From contig NZ_BLZO01000025.1 in the NCBI RefSeq assembly GCF_014132355.1, positions 1-64,000 of the forward strand: 64,000 bases of DNA, in the 5' to 3' direction. Positions 35,948 to 45,789 of the stretch are shown here, piece by piece. The DNA comes from Okeania sp. KiyG1 (GTDB lineage: Bacteria > Cyanobacteriota > Cyanobacteriia > Cyanobacteriales > Microcoleaceae). The number at the start of each line of letters is the position of its first letter. Positions within the stretch are counted from its first letter, which is position 1. Position numbers and translations under genes: made by a program. The notes beneath the pieces are model-generated. The model was not told the origin of the DNA. It did not search any database and was given only the letters and a program-made list of their open reading frames with translations.

Positions 35948-36036
35948 AGGACTTACGCAAAGACACTATTTATAGAGTCTAGTAACTATTGTCCAATAGT
36001 TGCAAGTACTATATATAGCGCACCTACGTAAGTCCT
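35948..36036. repeat. MITE-like element, AGGACTTACGCA family, copy 4
   Basis: An 89-bp element with AGGACTTACGCA and its inverse, and CTATTGTCCAATAG inside. Its right end supplies the TAG stop of the oxidoreductase gene. Confidence 0.75.
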
Positions 36037-37021
36037 AAGTAGTTAAAACTAGCGGAGAAACATTAGTTTTATTGTGTACTTGTTCGTAGGCAATTATTCC
36101 TCCCCTAAGTGGGTAAGTAGCGATCGCTTCTGGTGGTAAAATAGCATTTGTTTCAAACAAGGGATTGAGTTCTGCCAAAATTTCCCCACATTGAGTTACG
36201 TCAAAAGCTCGACTATCTACCCCAAACAAGCGCAACTCCCGGTGATAAAAATCCCGGAGGTCAAAACAAATTTTCGCTTCTTTTGGTGGAGCACTAATCG
36301 CGACCAAACGACCTCTATGACCGAGGGTCCACATACTATTTTCCAACATAGAACCCCCGACTGTATCCAATACCACATCCACACCTTTACCTCCAGTAGC
36401 AGATAAAACAGCAGAATTAAGATTTTCCGTTGCCAAATTAATAACGATATCAACACCAGATGTTTCAACTATTGAATAATCTGATTCCCGTCGCACTGTT
36501 CCTAAAACTTTAGCTCCCTTCCATTTTGCTATTTGAATCGCAGCTTTACCAACCCCACCTGTTGCTCCCACTACTAAAACTGTTTCTCCTGGTTGTAAAT
36601 TTGCGGCTTCAATCAAAGATAACCAAGCGGTAATATATCTGACTCCGATAGTTGCTGCTTGTATCATGGATATATTTTTCGGTTTGGGTTGTATTGCTGC
36701 GACAGGTAATACCAAATGAGAAGCATGGGAACCATCACGGATAAATCCAATATCGCCTCCTGTTCCCCAAACTTCAGTACCAATTAGATTTGGCTCACCT
36801 GCGACGACAACTCCCGCAAAATCTCTACCGGGTGTGCGTGGAAGGGTAGTATTTTCCATAACTCCCAAAATATTTTTCACATCACTGGGATTAATAGATG
36901 CTGCATGAACTTCAACCAACACTTCACCTGGTTGTAAAACGGGAGTGGGAAGTTCTTCAAGTTTGAGTTGAGTCGTCGGAGAACCGAAATTGTCAAAGCG
37001 AAGCGCACGTATAACACCCAT
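36035..37021 (-). CDS. Zinc-independent alcohol dehydrogenase/quinone oxidoreductase (MDR)
   Basis: The 328-residue medium-chain dehydrogenase/reductase has the substrate-domain start (LRFDNFGSPTTQLKLEELPTP, SINPSDVKNILG, PGRDFAGVVV) and an NADPH Rossmann motif (VVGATGGVGKAAIQIAKWKGA). The cysteines and histidines that bind zinc in alcohol dehydrogenases are absent, so a quinone or enone reductase role is likely. Its ATG at 37021 sits at the family N-terminus. The last codon LTT is followed by a TAG provided by the adjacent MITE-like element. It belongs to the minus-strand run of small-molecule enzymes and transporters between 35 and 47 kb. Confidence 0.85.
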   Translation of the reverse strand: MGVIRALRFDNFGSPTTQLKLEELPTPVLQPGEVLVEVHAASINPSDVKNILGVMENTTLPRTPGRDFAGVVVAGEPNLIGTEVWGTGGDIGFIRDGSHASHLVLPVAAIQPKPKNISMIQAATIGVRYITAWLSLIEAANLQPGETVLVVGATGGVGKAAIQIAKWKGAKVLGTVRRESDYSIVETSGVDIVINLATENLNSAVLSATGGKGVDVVLDTVGGSMLENSMWTLGHRGRLVAISAPPKEAKICFDLRDFYHRELRLFGVDSRAFDVTQCGEILAELNPLFETNAILPPEAIATYPLRGGIIAYEQVHNKTNVSPLVLTT

Positions 37022-37065
37022 AGTTAAAATTCCTATTTATTTTGTTGTATAAAAGTGTAGGTTTT

Positions 37066-37170
37066 AAGAATTTAGAATTTAGAATTTAGAATTTAGAATT
37101 TAGAATTACTTCTCCTTTAAAACGGATAGGATTTCAAGAATTTAGAATTTAGAATTTAGAATTTAGAATT
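37066..37170. repeat. GAATTTA heptamer arrays
   Basis: Two arrays of GAATTTA (37066-37107 and 37136-37170), each followed by ATTAC(T/C)TCTC, that is, next to an end of the TTACCGAAT-type element. They lie in the 748-base gap between the oxidoreductase and the MFS gene. Confidence 0.85.
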
Positions 37171-37401
37171 ACCTCTCATTTTTTCGGTAAAGTCGGTTGC
37201 AATAATTATAAAAAAGTCTGAGTTTGTAGTTGCGCTTTAGCGCTGCTAGAGATATTTGGAGTGCTTTAGCACAACTACGAAAGCTATACCGTTTCACGGA
37301 AGTCAAAAGTCAAAAGTTAAAAGTTAAAAGTAAGATTTTAGGTGGTTTAAAAGTCAATTTGTCTAAGTCCTGTTCATCTTTTGCGTAAGTCCTGATATAT
37401 T

Positions 37402-37610
37402 TATAGAACCCCTAACCGTATCTTTGTACGCGGTATGTTCTTTTGGCGGCAGTCCTCAGTCCTCAAAAGTTGTGGAAATTCAGGAACGAGAATAGGAGAA
37501 AAAGCAGATGCGAACCCGCACTGCTCAATAGTGCACCAAGCAAGTAGAAAAATGCTCTCATCTCCCCATCTCCTCCTCTATTTTTAAATAGATCCCAAAT
37601 GGGTTCTATA
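37402..37610. repeat. MITE-like element, TATAGAACCC family, copy 2
   Basis: A 209-bp element with TATAGAACCC at the left and GGGTTCTATA at the right. The interior (GGAAATTCAGGAACGAG, GCACCAAGCAAGTAGAAAAA, TCTCCCCATCTCC) matches copy 3 at 45127-45437, where the CTCCCCAT unit has expanded. Confidence 0.75.
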
Positions 37611-37769
37611 GGTTTAATTTTATGCAGCATTCCGAAGCAAAGGAAAGGAAAAAGCAACTGCGCAACCTAACAAAAACATAAGAATAACTGAACCTGCTCA
37701 GATTCTTACTTTTGACTTTTGACTTTTGACTTCCGTAAACACGAGTGGGGGTGGGTTCATCTCAATATT

Positions 37770-38981
37770 TCATCTTGTCGATCTAGCACTCAAAAGTTGT
37801 TGCTTTGGTTTTTTCCAGAAAATTGTAAAGTATAAAATACTCAAAGCTGAAACTAGAACAAATAAAGCAACACCACAAACTCCGTTCCATTGCCAATTAC
37901 TCCAAGCATAGTTACCAAAGTAAGACCCCATTGATCCTCCCACAAAATAGGAAACCATATAAACCGTATTCAGACGACTATGTATTTTGGCAGGCAAACT
38001 ATAAATTTGTGCTTGGTTAGAGATTTGAGTTGTCTGTACTCCCAAATCTAACAACATCACTCCCAAAATTAAACCCCATAATTCATATCTTGCTAAAGAA
38101 AATACTAAAAATGATGAACTAGAAATCACAACACCTAACATAGAAATCAATCTAGGATTTTTTCTATCTGCCATTCTACCAGCAATTACCGCTGTTATAG
38201 CTCCCACAACACCAAGCAAACCAAACATTCCTGCTACTTTACTACTGTAGTTTAGGGGTGGCGCTTTCAGGAAAAATGCCATTGTACTCCAGAAAATACT
38301 ATTAGCAGCAAAAGACATTGCCCCAATTAAAGCTACTTGTCGCAATAATAACTGTTCTCGAATTATTTGTCCCAAAGAAAAAATTAATTTAGGGTATGAG
38401 AGAGTCACAGAGGGTTTTGCTTTTGGCAGTACAAATGTTGATACTACTGCTATTAACATCATCAACCCACTAGCAAAGAAATATATTGCTCGCCAACCGA
38501 AATTTGCTCCGACAAACCCGCTAGTCATTCTAGCTAAAACAATCCCAATGAATAAACCACTCATTACAGTTCCGACAGCTTTGCCACGTTTTCCCGGTTC
38601 TACTAAAAAAGCAGCAAAAGGTACAACGAGTTGGGGAATTATTGTAGTCATACCAATAAGTAAACTCGCAACAATTAACCAACTAATATTAGGAGATATA
38701 GCTGCTGTTAGTAAAGCTATAGCGGTTGCTATTAGCATTGTCACAATTAAGCGTCGTCGTTCTATGATATCGCCCAAGGGCACAAATAGCAGTAATCCCA
38801 AGGCATAACCAATTTGTGTCATCATGGGAATTAACCCGACTTGCTGAGTGGGAGCATGGAAGCTTTCGGCAATTATTGCTAATAGGGGTTGATTGTAATA
38901 TAAATTGGCAACTGCAGCTCCACCGACCATTGCCATAATTAATAAAGTTTTGTTAATACCCATAGTTGATTTTTGAGACAT
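37770..38981 (-). CDS. MFS transporter, DHA1-like
   Basis: The 403-residue, 12-helix major facilitator protein begins (from ATG 38981) with MSQKSTMGINKTLLIMAMVGG and then NLYYNQPLLAIIAESF, a start shared by bacterial efflux transporters of the YnfM/aromatic-type family. The motif A loop reads LLFVPLGDIIERRRLI. The upstream in-frame ATG at 39038 lies in CAACAGGCA minisatellite and is rejected. It has no sequence closeness to the two other MFS genes here beyond the fold. Location among cyclitol-type enzymes suggests export of a small product; the substrate is not known. Confidence 0.8.
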   Translation of the reverse strand: MSQKSTMGINKTLLIMAMVGGAAVANLYYNQPLLAIIAESFHAPTQQVGLIPMMTQIGYALGLLLFVPLGDIIERRRLIVTMLIATAIALLTAAISPNISWLIVASLLIGMTTIIPQLVVPFAAFLVEPGKRGKAVGTVMSGLFIGIVLARMTSGFVGANFGWRAIYFFASGLMMLIAVVSTFVLPKAKPSVTLSYPKLIFSLGQIIREQLLLRQVALIGAMSFAANSIFWSTMAFFLKAPPLNYSSKVAGMFGLLGVVGAITAVIAGRMADRKNPRLISMLGVVISSSSFLVFSLARYELWGLILGVMLLDLGVQTTQISNQAQIYSLPAKIHSRLNTVYMVSYFVGGSMGSYFGNYAWSNWQWNGVCGVALFVLVSALSILYFTIFWKKPKQQLLSARSTR

Positions 38982-39160
38982 AGTCTTTGTTTGTAGTTGC
39001 GCTAAAGCGCTACGCGCAAGGCAACAGGCAGTAGGCAATAGGCAACAGGGGAATAAAAAAGGGTTTTCCTACGGAATGCTGCGCAAACAGCTTCTATTCA
39101 TATCCTAACCTTAATGGGTAGCGCTATAGATATATTTACCGAATAATTAATAATTAATAT

Positions 39161-39249
39161 AGGACTTACGAAGATACGCTACATATAGCGCTAAAGACTA
39201 TTGGACAATAGTTATTGAACTCTATAAATAGCGCCTTTGCGTAAGTCCT
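39161..39249. repeat. MITE-like element, AGGACTTACG family, copy 5
   Basis: An 89-bp copy inverted relative to that at 35948, with ACTATTGGACAATAG inside. The same palindrome recurs in every unit of the satellite that starts 90 bases later. Confidence 0.75.
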
Positions 39250-39339
39250 GTAATAATTAAATAAGGCTTTGTTGCATGAAAGTATATAGCTGCCGCACTT
39301 GCTGCGCATATGTACTTCATAACGTGTGGAAACTGCTGT

Positions 39340-40870
39340 AACTATTGGACAATAGATCAATAGAACATTAATAATCGTGAAACAGAGCGATTAAGCTGCG
39401 CAATGGATGTTAAGAACGCTACTTTCATCCAACAAAGCCAAAACAGAAGAATAACTGAACCCAGATTCTTACTTTTAACTTTTAATTTTTGACTTTTGAG
39501 TTGTGTATAGCGATCGCTTGGCACTGCACAGAAATAACTATTGGACAATAGATGGTAGTGCATTAATAATCGTGAAACAGAGCGATTAAGCTGCGCAATG
39601 GATGTTAAGAACGCTACTTTCATCCAACAAAGCCAAAACAGAAGAATAACTGAACCCAGATTCTTACTTTTAACTTTTAATTTTTGACTTTTGAGTTGTG
39701 TATAGCGATCGCTTGGCACTGCACAGAAATAACTATTGGACAATAGATGGTAGTGCATCAATAATCGTGAAACAGAGCGATTAAGCTGCGCAATAGATGT
39801 TAAGAACGCTACTTTCATCCAACAAAGCCAAAACAGAAGAATAACTGAACCTGGTTAGATTCTTACTTTTAACTTTTAACTTTTGACTTTTGAGTTGTGT
39901 ATAGCGATCGCTTGGCACTGCACAGAAATAACTATTGGACAATAGATGGTAGTGCATTAATAATCGTGAAACAGAGCGATTAAGCTGCGCAATGGATATT
40001 AAGAACGCTACTTTCATCCAACAAAGCCAAAACAGAAGAATAACTGAACCCAGATTCTTACTTTTAACTTTTAACTTTTGACTTTTGAGTTGTGTATAGC
40101 GATCGCTTGGCACTGCACAGAAATAACTATTGGACAATAGATGGTAGTGCATCAATAATCGCGAAACAGAGCGATTAAGCTGCGCAATGGATATTAAGAA
40201 CGCTACTTTCATCCAACAAAGCCAAAACAGAAGAATAACTGAACCCAGATTCTTACTTTTAACTTTTAACTTTTGACTTTTGAGTTGTGTATAGCGATCG
40301 CTTTCTCAGCAGAGCAATAACTATTGGACAATAGATGGTAGTGCATCAATAATCGTGAAACAGAGCGATTAAGCTGCGCAATGGATGTTAAGAACGCTAC
40401 TTTCATCCAACAAAGCCAAAACAGAAGAATAACTGAACCCAGATTCTTACTTTTAACTTTTAATTTTTGACTTTTGAGTTGTGTATAGCGATCGCTTGGC
40501 ACTGCACAGAAATAACTATTGGACAATAGATGGTAGTGCATCAATAATCGTGAAACAGAGCGATTAAGCTGCGCAATAGATGTTAAGAACGCTACTTTCA
40601 TCCAACAAAGCCAAAACAGAAGAATAACTGAACCCAGATTCTTACTTTTAACTTTTAATTTTTGACTTTTGAGTTGTGTATAGCGATCGCTTTCTCAGCA
40701 GAGAAATAACTATTGGACAATAGATGGTAGTGCATCAATAATCGTGAAACAGAGCGATTAAGCTGCGCAATGGATATTAAGAACGCTACTTTCATCCAAC
40801 AAAGCCAAAACAGAAGAATAACTGAACCCAGATTCTTACTTTTAACTTTTAACTTTTGACTTTTGACTTT
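39340..40870. repeat. 195-bp satellite, eight copies
   Basis: TTAAGCTGCGCAAT recurs at about 39390, 39586, 39781, 39980, 40175, 40369, 40564 and 40758, so the period is 194-199 bases. Each full unit holds CTATTGGACAATAG, ATCGTGAAACAGAGCG, AGAATAACTGAACC, an ACTTTTAACTTTTGAC minisatellite and a HIP1 site (GCGATCGC). Since 195 is 65 codons, one minus-strand frame stays open through several units, but no ribosome site or protein family supports coding. Units differ by point changes and short indels. Confidence 0.9.
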
Positions 40871-40872
40871 AT

Positions 40873-41640
40873 TTAAGTCTGTGCATACCCTGCATCTACA
40901 ACTATGGTCTGACGAGTTATTGCTCTGGATGTATCAGAAGCAAGAAATAAATATGTTCCTACTAATTCTTGGGGTGTTAATTCTATGGGAATTGATTGTA
41001 ATTCATGTACAGTCTTATGTTTTGCTTCTGGTGTCACCCACTGTCGCAGTTGCCTTTCTGTCATTATCCAACCTGGTGCTACGGAATTTACTCGAATATA
41101 ATGTTTGCCTACTGCTTCTGCTAAAGTCCTAACCATACCTACTATTGCTCCTTTTGTGGCATTGTAAGCAACCATATCTGGTTTAGCAATCCAAACTAGG
41201 TGAGAACTTGTCATAATAATACTACCGCCACCAGCATTAATCATTTCTGGTAATAATTCCCGACAAGTGATGAAATAATGTACAACATTTAATTGAAATA
41301 AATCATTCCATTCTTGTGCTGACATTTCTAACAAGTTATATCTGGGGTCATAACCTGCATTGTTAATTAAAACATTTACTACTGGTTTGTCTTTTTTAAC
41401 TTTAGCTAAAGTTTCAGTTAAAGCCTCACTATCAGTTAAATCTATTCCATAGACGTTGACTTTACAATTATATTGTTGGCATTCTTCAGCTACTTTTAAA
41501 CCTCTTTCATAATCTTTATCTAAAATGGTAACTTCTGCTGCTTGTTCCGCAAATGTTTTAGTTAGAGCTTCGCCAATTCCATTACTGCCACCAGTAATTA
41601 ATATATGTTTTTCTTTGAGGTCTTGATAGATGGGATTCAT
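40873..41640 (-). CDS. Short-chain dehydrogenase/reductase (SDR)
   Basis: The 255-residue classical SDR has the cofactor motif TGGSNGIG (16-23), NNAG (93-96), catalytic Ser 146, Tyr 159 and Lys 163 (YNATK) and the NSVAPGWI strand. An aspartate after the second strand (LDKD) favours NAD(H). Such enzymes oxidise or reduce sugar, cyclitol or ketone groups. It is next to the sugar isomerase-like gene and 4 kb from the cyclase, all on the same strand, which makes reduction of a cyclitol ketone an attractive inference. Its stop is directly at the border of the satellite array. Start ATG 41640 has AGGAGAAAAC upstream. Confidence 0.9.
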   Translation of the reverse strand: MNPIYQDLKEKHILITGGSNGIGEALTKTFAEQAAEVTILDKDYERGLKVAEECQQYNCKVNVYGIDLTDSEALTETLAKVKKDKPVVNVLINNAGYDPRYNLLEMSAQEWNDLFQLNVVHYFITCRELLPEMINAGGGSIIMTSSHLVWIAKPDMVAYNATKGAIVGMVRTLAEAVGKHYIRVNSVAPGWIMTERQLRQWVTPEAKHKTVHELQSIPIELTPQELVGTYLFLASDTSRAITRQTIVVDAGYAQT

Positions 41641-41733
41641 TTTGTTTTCTCCTAATTTTAATTTTAATTCGTAGTGTTTAAAGGAAGCAATAAGCGTAGG
41701 TTTGGTTGACGTAGGAAACCCAACAACAATAAG

Positions 41734-41980
41734 TAGGGTTTGCGCTTCACTAGTCTTTTAGTAGGGGTAGGAGACAGGATACAGGACACAGGAGACAGGA
41801 GGAACGGGGAATTATAGAGGAGGTAGTCGGAAAAATTGTAAGAGTTATTTTTCTGCCATAATCGTCCCAAAATACTAGCTTTATGCAGCTCTTTCCGCCG
41901 AAAAGCTGGCACTTTTTTCGACCAAAAAATGCTAAAACCTTGATCTGTCAATGCTTTGATATTTAATCAGCAAGCCCTAA
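41734..41980. repeat. MITE-like element, TTAGGGCTTGCTG family, copy 2
   Basis: Right end ATTTAATCAGCAAGCCCTAA is the inverse of the left end of copy 1. The left end AGGGTTTGCG is degenerate. It contains a GGAGACA array. Confidence 0.65.
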
Positions 41981-41993
41981 GTAAAAATGGTGC

Positions 41994-42192
41994 GTTACCG
42001 AATAATTAATAATTAAATAATTCTGGTTTAAAGCCGACCCTTTTAAGGTGAAAAAAGCGGTCGAGGGATGGCGAGGTCTCCTCGCCATATCCAATCGACC
42101 AAGAGAAGAAATAATATTTCCTTATATTCAATTCCGTAACGGTTTTAACCAGAGGTAATTATCAATTATCCATTATCAATTATCAATTTAAT
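41994..42192. repeat. TTACCGAATAATTA-family element with hairpin cassette
   Basis: Starts TTACCGAATAATTAATAATT and ends in TTATCAATTATCCATTATC. The hairpin cassette at 42051-42103 is inverted relative to that at 16201. The copy at 54499-54648 is the same element without the cassette. Confidence 0.7.
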
Positions 42193-42264
42193 CCGTATAT
42201 CCGTGGCAGAATCCCTGTGAGCACCTCAACCAAACCTACATCTATATGCAACTAAAACTATAAA

Positions 42265-43101
42265 TCAACTATTAGCAACTAATACTTTTGTTTGATTCAT
42301 AATCCATTTTTTACTGACTGACAAATGAAATTTTAGTTCATCCAAATCAATCTCTTCTTTTGAACCTGGTGTTTGTCGAGGTTGAGCACATTCCAGAATT
42401 ATTGGACCGGAGAATTTTATCTCATCTAGTGCGTCGAAATGTTCGGCAAAATTAGTATGACCAAAACCAATGCCTTTTCTATTAGAATCAGCAATTTGAT
42501 ATACGCTCAGTTTATCCCCACATCTTTGAATAGCTTCAACTAAATTTGCTTCTTCTAAATTGCCATGATAAGTATCTAGAATAACAGTCATATTTGGCGA
42601 GTTAATTTCTGCGAGTAAAGATAAAACATCATTGCTATTCAGAATGAAACGACATAAATAACGATTCAGGGGTTCAAAGCCTAATTTTATTTTGGCTTTT
42701 TCTGCATAAGCTGCTAATTCTTGGCAAGAAGCAATTAAATTATCCCTCGAACCTGCATAAGTAGTTCCCATCTGACTCTGAATATATTCATGGCAAGTAA
42801 TTATAGGATTACCTAATTCCGCTCCATAATCAATTAACTTTTTATAGTAATCTAGAGCTGCCATTCTTGTTTGGCGATCGCTACTTCCTAAATCTACATT
42901 ACTAGGAGTCATGGAGAATATTTCTAATCCATTATCCGCCAAAATATTTTTCACATCTTGGGGTAGAGTTTGATTAATATCTACATATAATTCGACTCCA
43001 TCGAAACCCATATCTGAAATAATATTGGCAGTTTTTTCTAATTTATTCTGACCAAATATCCAGGTAGTAACACCGATTTTTCTTTGTATACTTATACTCA
43101 T
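42265..43101 (-). CDS. Sugar isomerase/epimerase-like TIM-barrel protein
   Basis: The 278-residue protein belongs to the xylose-isomerase-like TIM barrel superfamily. It shows FEPLNRY (Glu 143), LDTYH (Asp 176), a third ligand region YQIADSNR (Gln 202, Arg 208) and IILECA (Glu 237). These correspond to the metal-binding Glu, Asp, His/Gln and Glu of ketose 3-epimerases, hydroxypyruvate isomerase and inosose-handling enzymes. The Gln in the third position is as in hydroxypyruvate-isomerase-type members, while EPLNRY and DSNR are more like D-tagatose/D-psicose 3-epimerases. Neighbours are an SDR and a DOIS-like cyclase, so epimerisation or dehydration of a cyclitol ketone (inosose) is a reasonable guess. 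Start ATG 43101. Confidence 0.8.
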   Translation of the reverse strand: MSISIQRKIGVTTWIFGQNKLEKTANIISDMGFDGVELYVDINQTLPQDVKNILADNGLEIFSMTPSNVDLGSSDRQTRMAALDYYKKLIDYGAELGNPIITCHEYIQSQMGTTYAGSRDNLIASCQELAAYAEKAKIKLGFEPLNRYLCRFILNSNDVLSLLAEINSPNMTVILDTYHGNLEEANLVEAIQRCGDKLSVYQIADSNRKGIGFGHTNFAEHFDALDEIKFSGPIILECAQPRQTPGSKEEIDLDELKFHLSVSKKWIMNQTKVLVANS

Positions 43102-43433
43102 TTTCTTAGTAGATATATTACAAAAAAACTTAAGTTATCTTTTCCCATAAAGTAAGTATTTCCTGGGGAATGCTGCGCAAACAGCTATTAGCAGTAAGCT
43201 ATTCCTTTGGAATGCTACGCAAACAGCAATTAGTAATAAATAATTACTTCTAAGGTTTAGGAAGGGGAGTTTAACAGTAACTTTTATTCTGTCTCAATTT
43301 CTCAATTATTTTTACCAATGAATAATTGATAATTAATAATTAATCTATTCGGTTTAAACCCTCTCCTTTTAAGGATAAAAAAGAAATCAGATTTCCTTAT
43401 ATTCAATTCCGTAACGGTTTTAACCATAGGTAA

Positions 43434-43682
<249 letters not shown>

Positions 43683-43730
43683 TTAAAGCCTTCCCTCTTC
43701 CTTCTTCCTTCTTCCTTCTTAAATATTAGG

Positions 43731-44930
43731 CTAATCAACAGTTACAAAAAGTTTACTAATTAACCCCAAACTCAAAACAGAAAAACCAGCAGCAGCGTAA
43801 AAAACTCCAGCTATTCCCCAAACTCCAAAAGCAACTCCAGCTAACAACGGACCTAATGCTTGTCCTGTAGATAAAACTGTAGCATTAACAGCCATAAAAC
43901 CAGCGCGATAATCTTGAGGAGCGAGTTTTCCTAACAATGCCTGAGTAGCAGGATAACACATTCCATGAGCAGCTCCAAACAAAATACTAGGGATTAATAA
44001 TAACCACATATTTTGTAGGAATGGAGTAACTATTACTGCCAAAGTATAAAGTACAAATGAAATTTTAATTAGGGTAAACTCTGATAGAGATTGAGAAAAT
44101 AATGCTACCTGAGAAGACACAAATGCTAAAGATAAAGCCATAGTTGCTAAAATCATTCCAATTGTCACATTAGAAGCTGCAAAAACATCTGCAGCTAAAA
44201 TCGGAATATAAGTAAAATAAGCACCAAATAGCAATATAAATAAAGCAACTACTGCAAATAATAATCCTAATACCTGCCTATTATTAACACTATGCCAAAT
44301 ATTTCTTAAATATACCTTCAAACGGAATTTTGGCGGCTTTTCAAAGGAGGGTAATTCTAGGAAAAAAATAACAGCAAGTACAACTGGAACTGCAAGCATT
44401 GGCAGTAAAAAAGGATAGCGCCATCCCCATGTTGCCAACCATCCAGTAATTAGAGGATACACTGTCAAACTTATGCCAATCATACTAGCGTTGAATGCCA
44501 TTGCTGATGTTAAACTTTTGCCTGCATACAAATCGGTGATTAATGTAAGTGCGAGGAATTCTAAACTAGCAGCTCCTACACCCTGGAGAAACCGCAATTC
44601 TAGCAATGTACGAAAATTGGGAGCAAAGCTGCAAGCAACTCCAGCGACAGCAAACAATAACAATGAGGGAATGAGTATTTGTTTTCTCCCAAAGCGATCT
44701 GCTAATACTCCTAAGATGGGAGTTCCAATGGCGATGGGTACAACAAATACTGTAATCACTAATCCTATTTTTTCTGGAGGAATTTGCAGTGCTGATGCCA
44801 TTGTTGGTAATACTGGTCCGATACTACCTGCTGAACCTAAGACTGCTATCAATGTTATCCCAATAATGACTTGCAGGTTTCTATCTAAGTAAATTTTTGT
44901 ACTGTGACTGATAAATTTACTGTTTTCCAT
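43731..44930 (-). CDS. MFS transporter
   Basis: The 399-residue, 12-helix major facilitator protein carries the motif A loop GVLADRFGRKQILIP and a duplicated half structure. It is the full-length paralogue of the truncated gene at 34772-35665. No binding motif identifies the cargo. It lies between the isomerase-like gene and the cyclase, the usual place of an exporter in a small biosynthetic cluster. The start ATG 44930 follows GGAAAGTCAAGTA. Its downstream gap is filled with CTTCCTTCTT minisatellite. Confidence 0.85.
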   Translation of the reverse strand: MENSKFISHSTKIYLDRNLQVIIGITLIAVLGSAGSIGPVLPTMASALQIPPEKIGLVITVFVVPIAIGTPILGVLADRFGRKQILIPSLLLFAVAGVACSFAPNFRTLLELRFLQGVGAASLEFLALTLITDLYAGKSLTSAMAFNASMIGISLTVYPLITGWLATWGWRYPFLLPMLAVPVVLAVIFFLELPSFEKPPKFRLKVYLRNIWHSVNNRQVLGLLFAVVALFILLFGAYFTYIPILAADVFAASNVTIGMILATMALSLAFVSSQVALFSQSLSEFTLIKISFVLYTLAVIVTPFLQNMWLLLIPSILFGAAHGMCYPATQALLGKLAPQDYRAGFMAVNATVLSTGQALGPLLAGVAFGVWGIAGVFYAAAGFSVLSLGLISKLFVTVD

Positions 44931-45789
44931 TACTTGACTTTCCTGGTGAATGAATATTTGACAAGTATTGTTAATGTAAGCATCTTGCTTACGGACAGTC
45001 AGTTGGAGTGCAGAACTGTAGGTTGGGTTGAGACAAGTTAGCGGAGCTTATCCGTTAGCGCAGCTTATCCGTAGGATAAGGATAAACCCAACATTAGTTA
45101 GTAGGGTTGGCAAATAGCGATCGCTCTATAGAACCCATTTAGTATCTTTAGTATGCGGTATGTGCTTTTAGCAACAGTCCTCAGTCTGAGCGAGTCAGTG
45201 GAAATTCAGGAACAAGAATAGGGGAAAAAGTGGATGCGACCCCGCGCCGTTCGATAGTGCACCAAGCAAGTAGAAAAATGCTCTTATCTCCCCATCTCCC
45301 CATCTCCCCATCTCCCCATCTCCCCATCTCCCCATCCCCCCATCTCCCCATCTCCCCATCTCCCCATCTCCCCATCTCCCCATCTCCCCATCTCCCCATC
45401 TCCTCCTCTATTTTTAAATAGATCCCAAGGCTCTATATTCATGGTCAACCTGTTTGGAATTGCCCACCCTGCTCTATTCTTATGGGAGCAAGATGCTCAC
45501 ACTACCCAACAATTCAATCTTGACAAACCATGAAATTTTATGCTAAAATATCAAGCTACTCTACTCCTCCTTTAAGGATTTATCCTTTACCCCACTGGAA
45601 ACCTTTGTCAGACAGGGAATAGGTTGTAGGGAAAACACGGGAAAAGGTGTAATTTCGATGATTAAATCCCCATAAAATCTCGATTTTTTTCCTTTCCCTA
45701 TAATTAAATTTATCAATCTTATTTCCCATCATTGTACTTACAAATAATCCTAAGTTGGACTGAGGAGAAGTAGAGTTAAATTACTGCAA
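44931..45789. other. Gene-free spacer between cyclase and transporter
   Basis: Apart from the 45127-45437 element there is a CAGCTTATCCGTTAGCG/CGCTAACTTG-like inverted stretch near 45040-45085. The part 45440-45789 shows no gene and no clear hairpin. Confidence 0.55.
45127..45437. repeat. TATAGAACCC element, copy 3, with expanded 10-bp array
   Basis: Same ends and flanks as copy 2 (TATAGAACCC, GCACCAAGCAAGTAG, TTTTTAAATAGATCCCAA). The CATCTCCCCA unit is repeated about twelve times at 45288-45408 where copy 2 has about one and a half. Three frames stay open through the array and give spurious ORFs. Confidence 0.8.

Noticed and set aside
38982-39038. Upstream start of the MFS protein at 37770-38981
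   Set aside because: The added residues are encoded by CAACAGGCA-type minisatellite and lack family similarity.
39357-40601. Repeated MKVAFLTSIAQLNRS frames that could suggest a repeat protein
   Set aside because: They arise because the satellite period is 65 codons; no ribosome sites, no family, and units of 194 or 199 bases break the frame.
39340-40870. CRISPR array
   Set aside because: Units are 195 bases and similar over their whole length; there are no unique spacers and no cas genes.
45181-45421. MGRWGDGEMGRWGD and SPHLPISPSP open frames
   Set aside because: They are translations of the 10-bp minisatellite in several frames.
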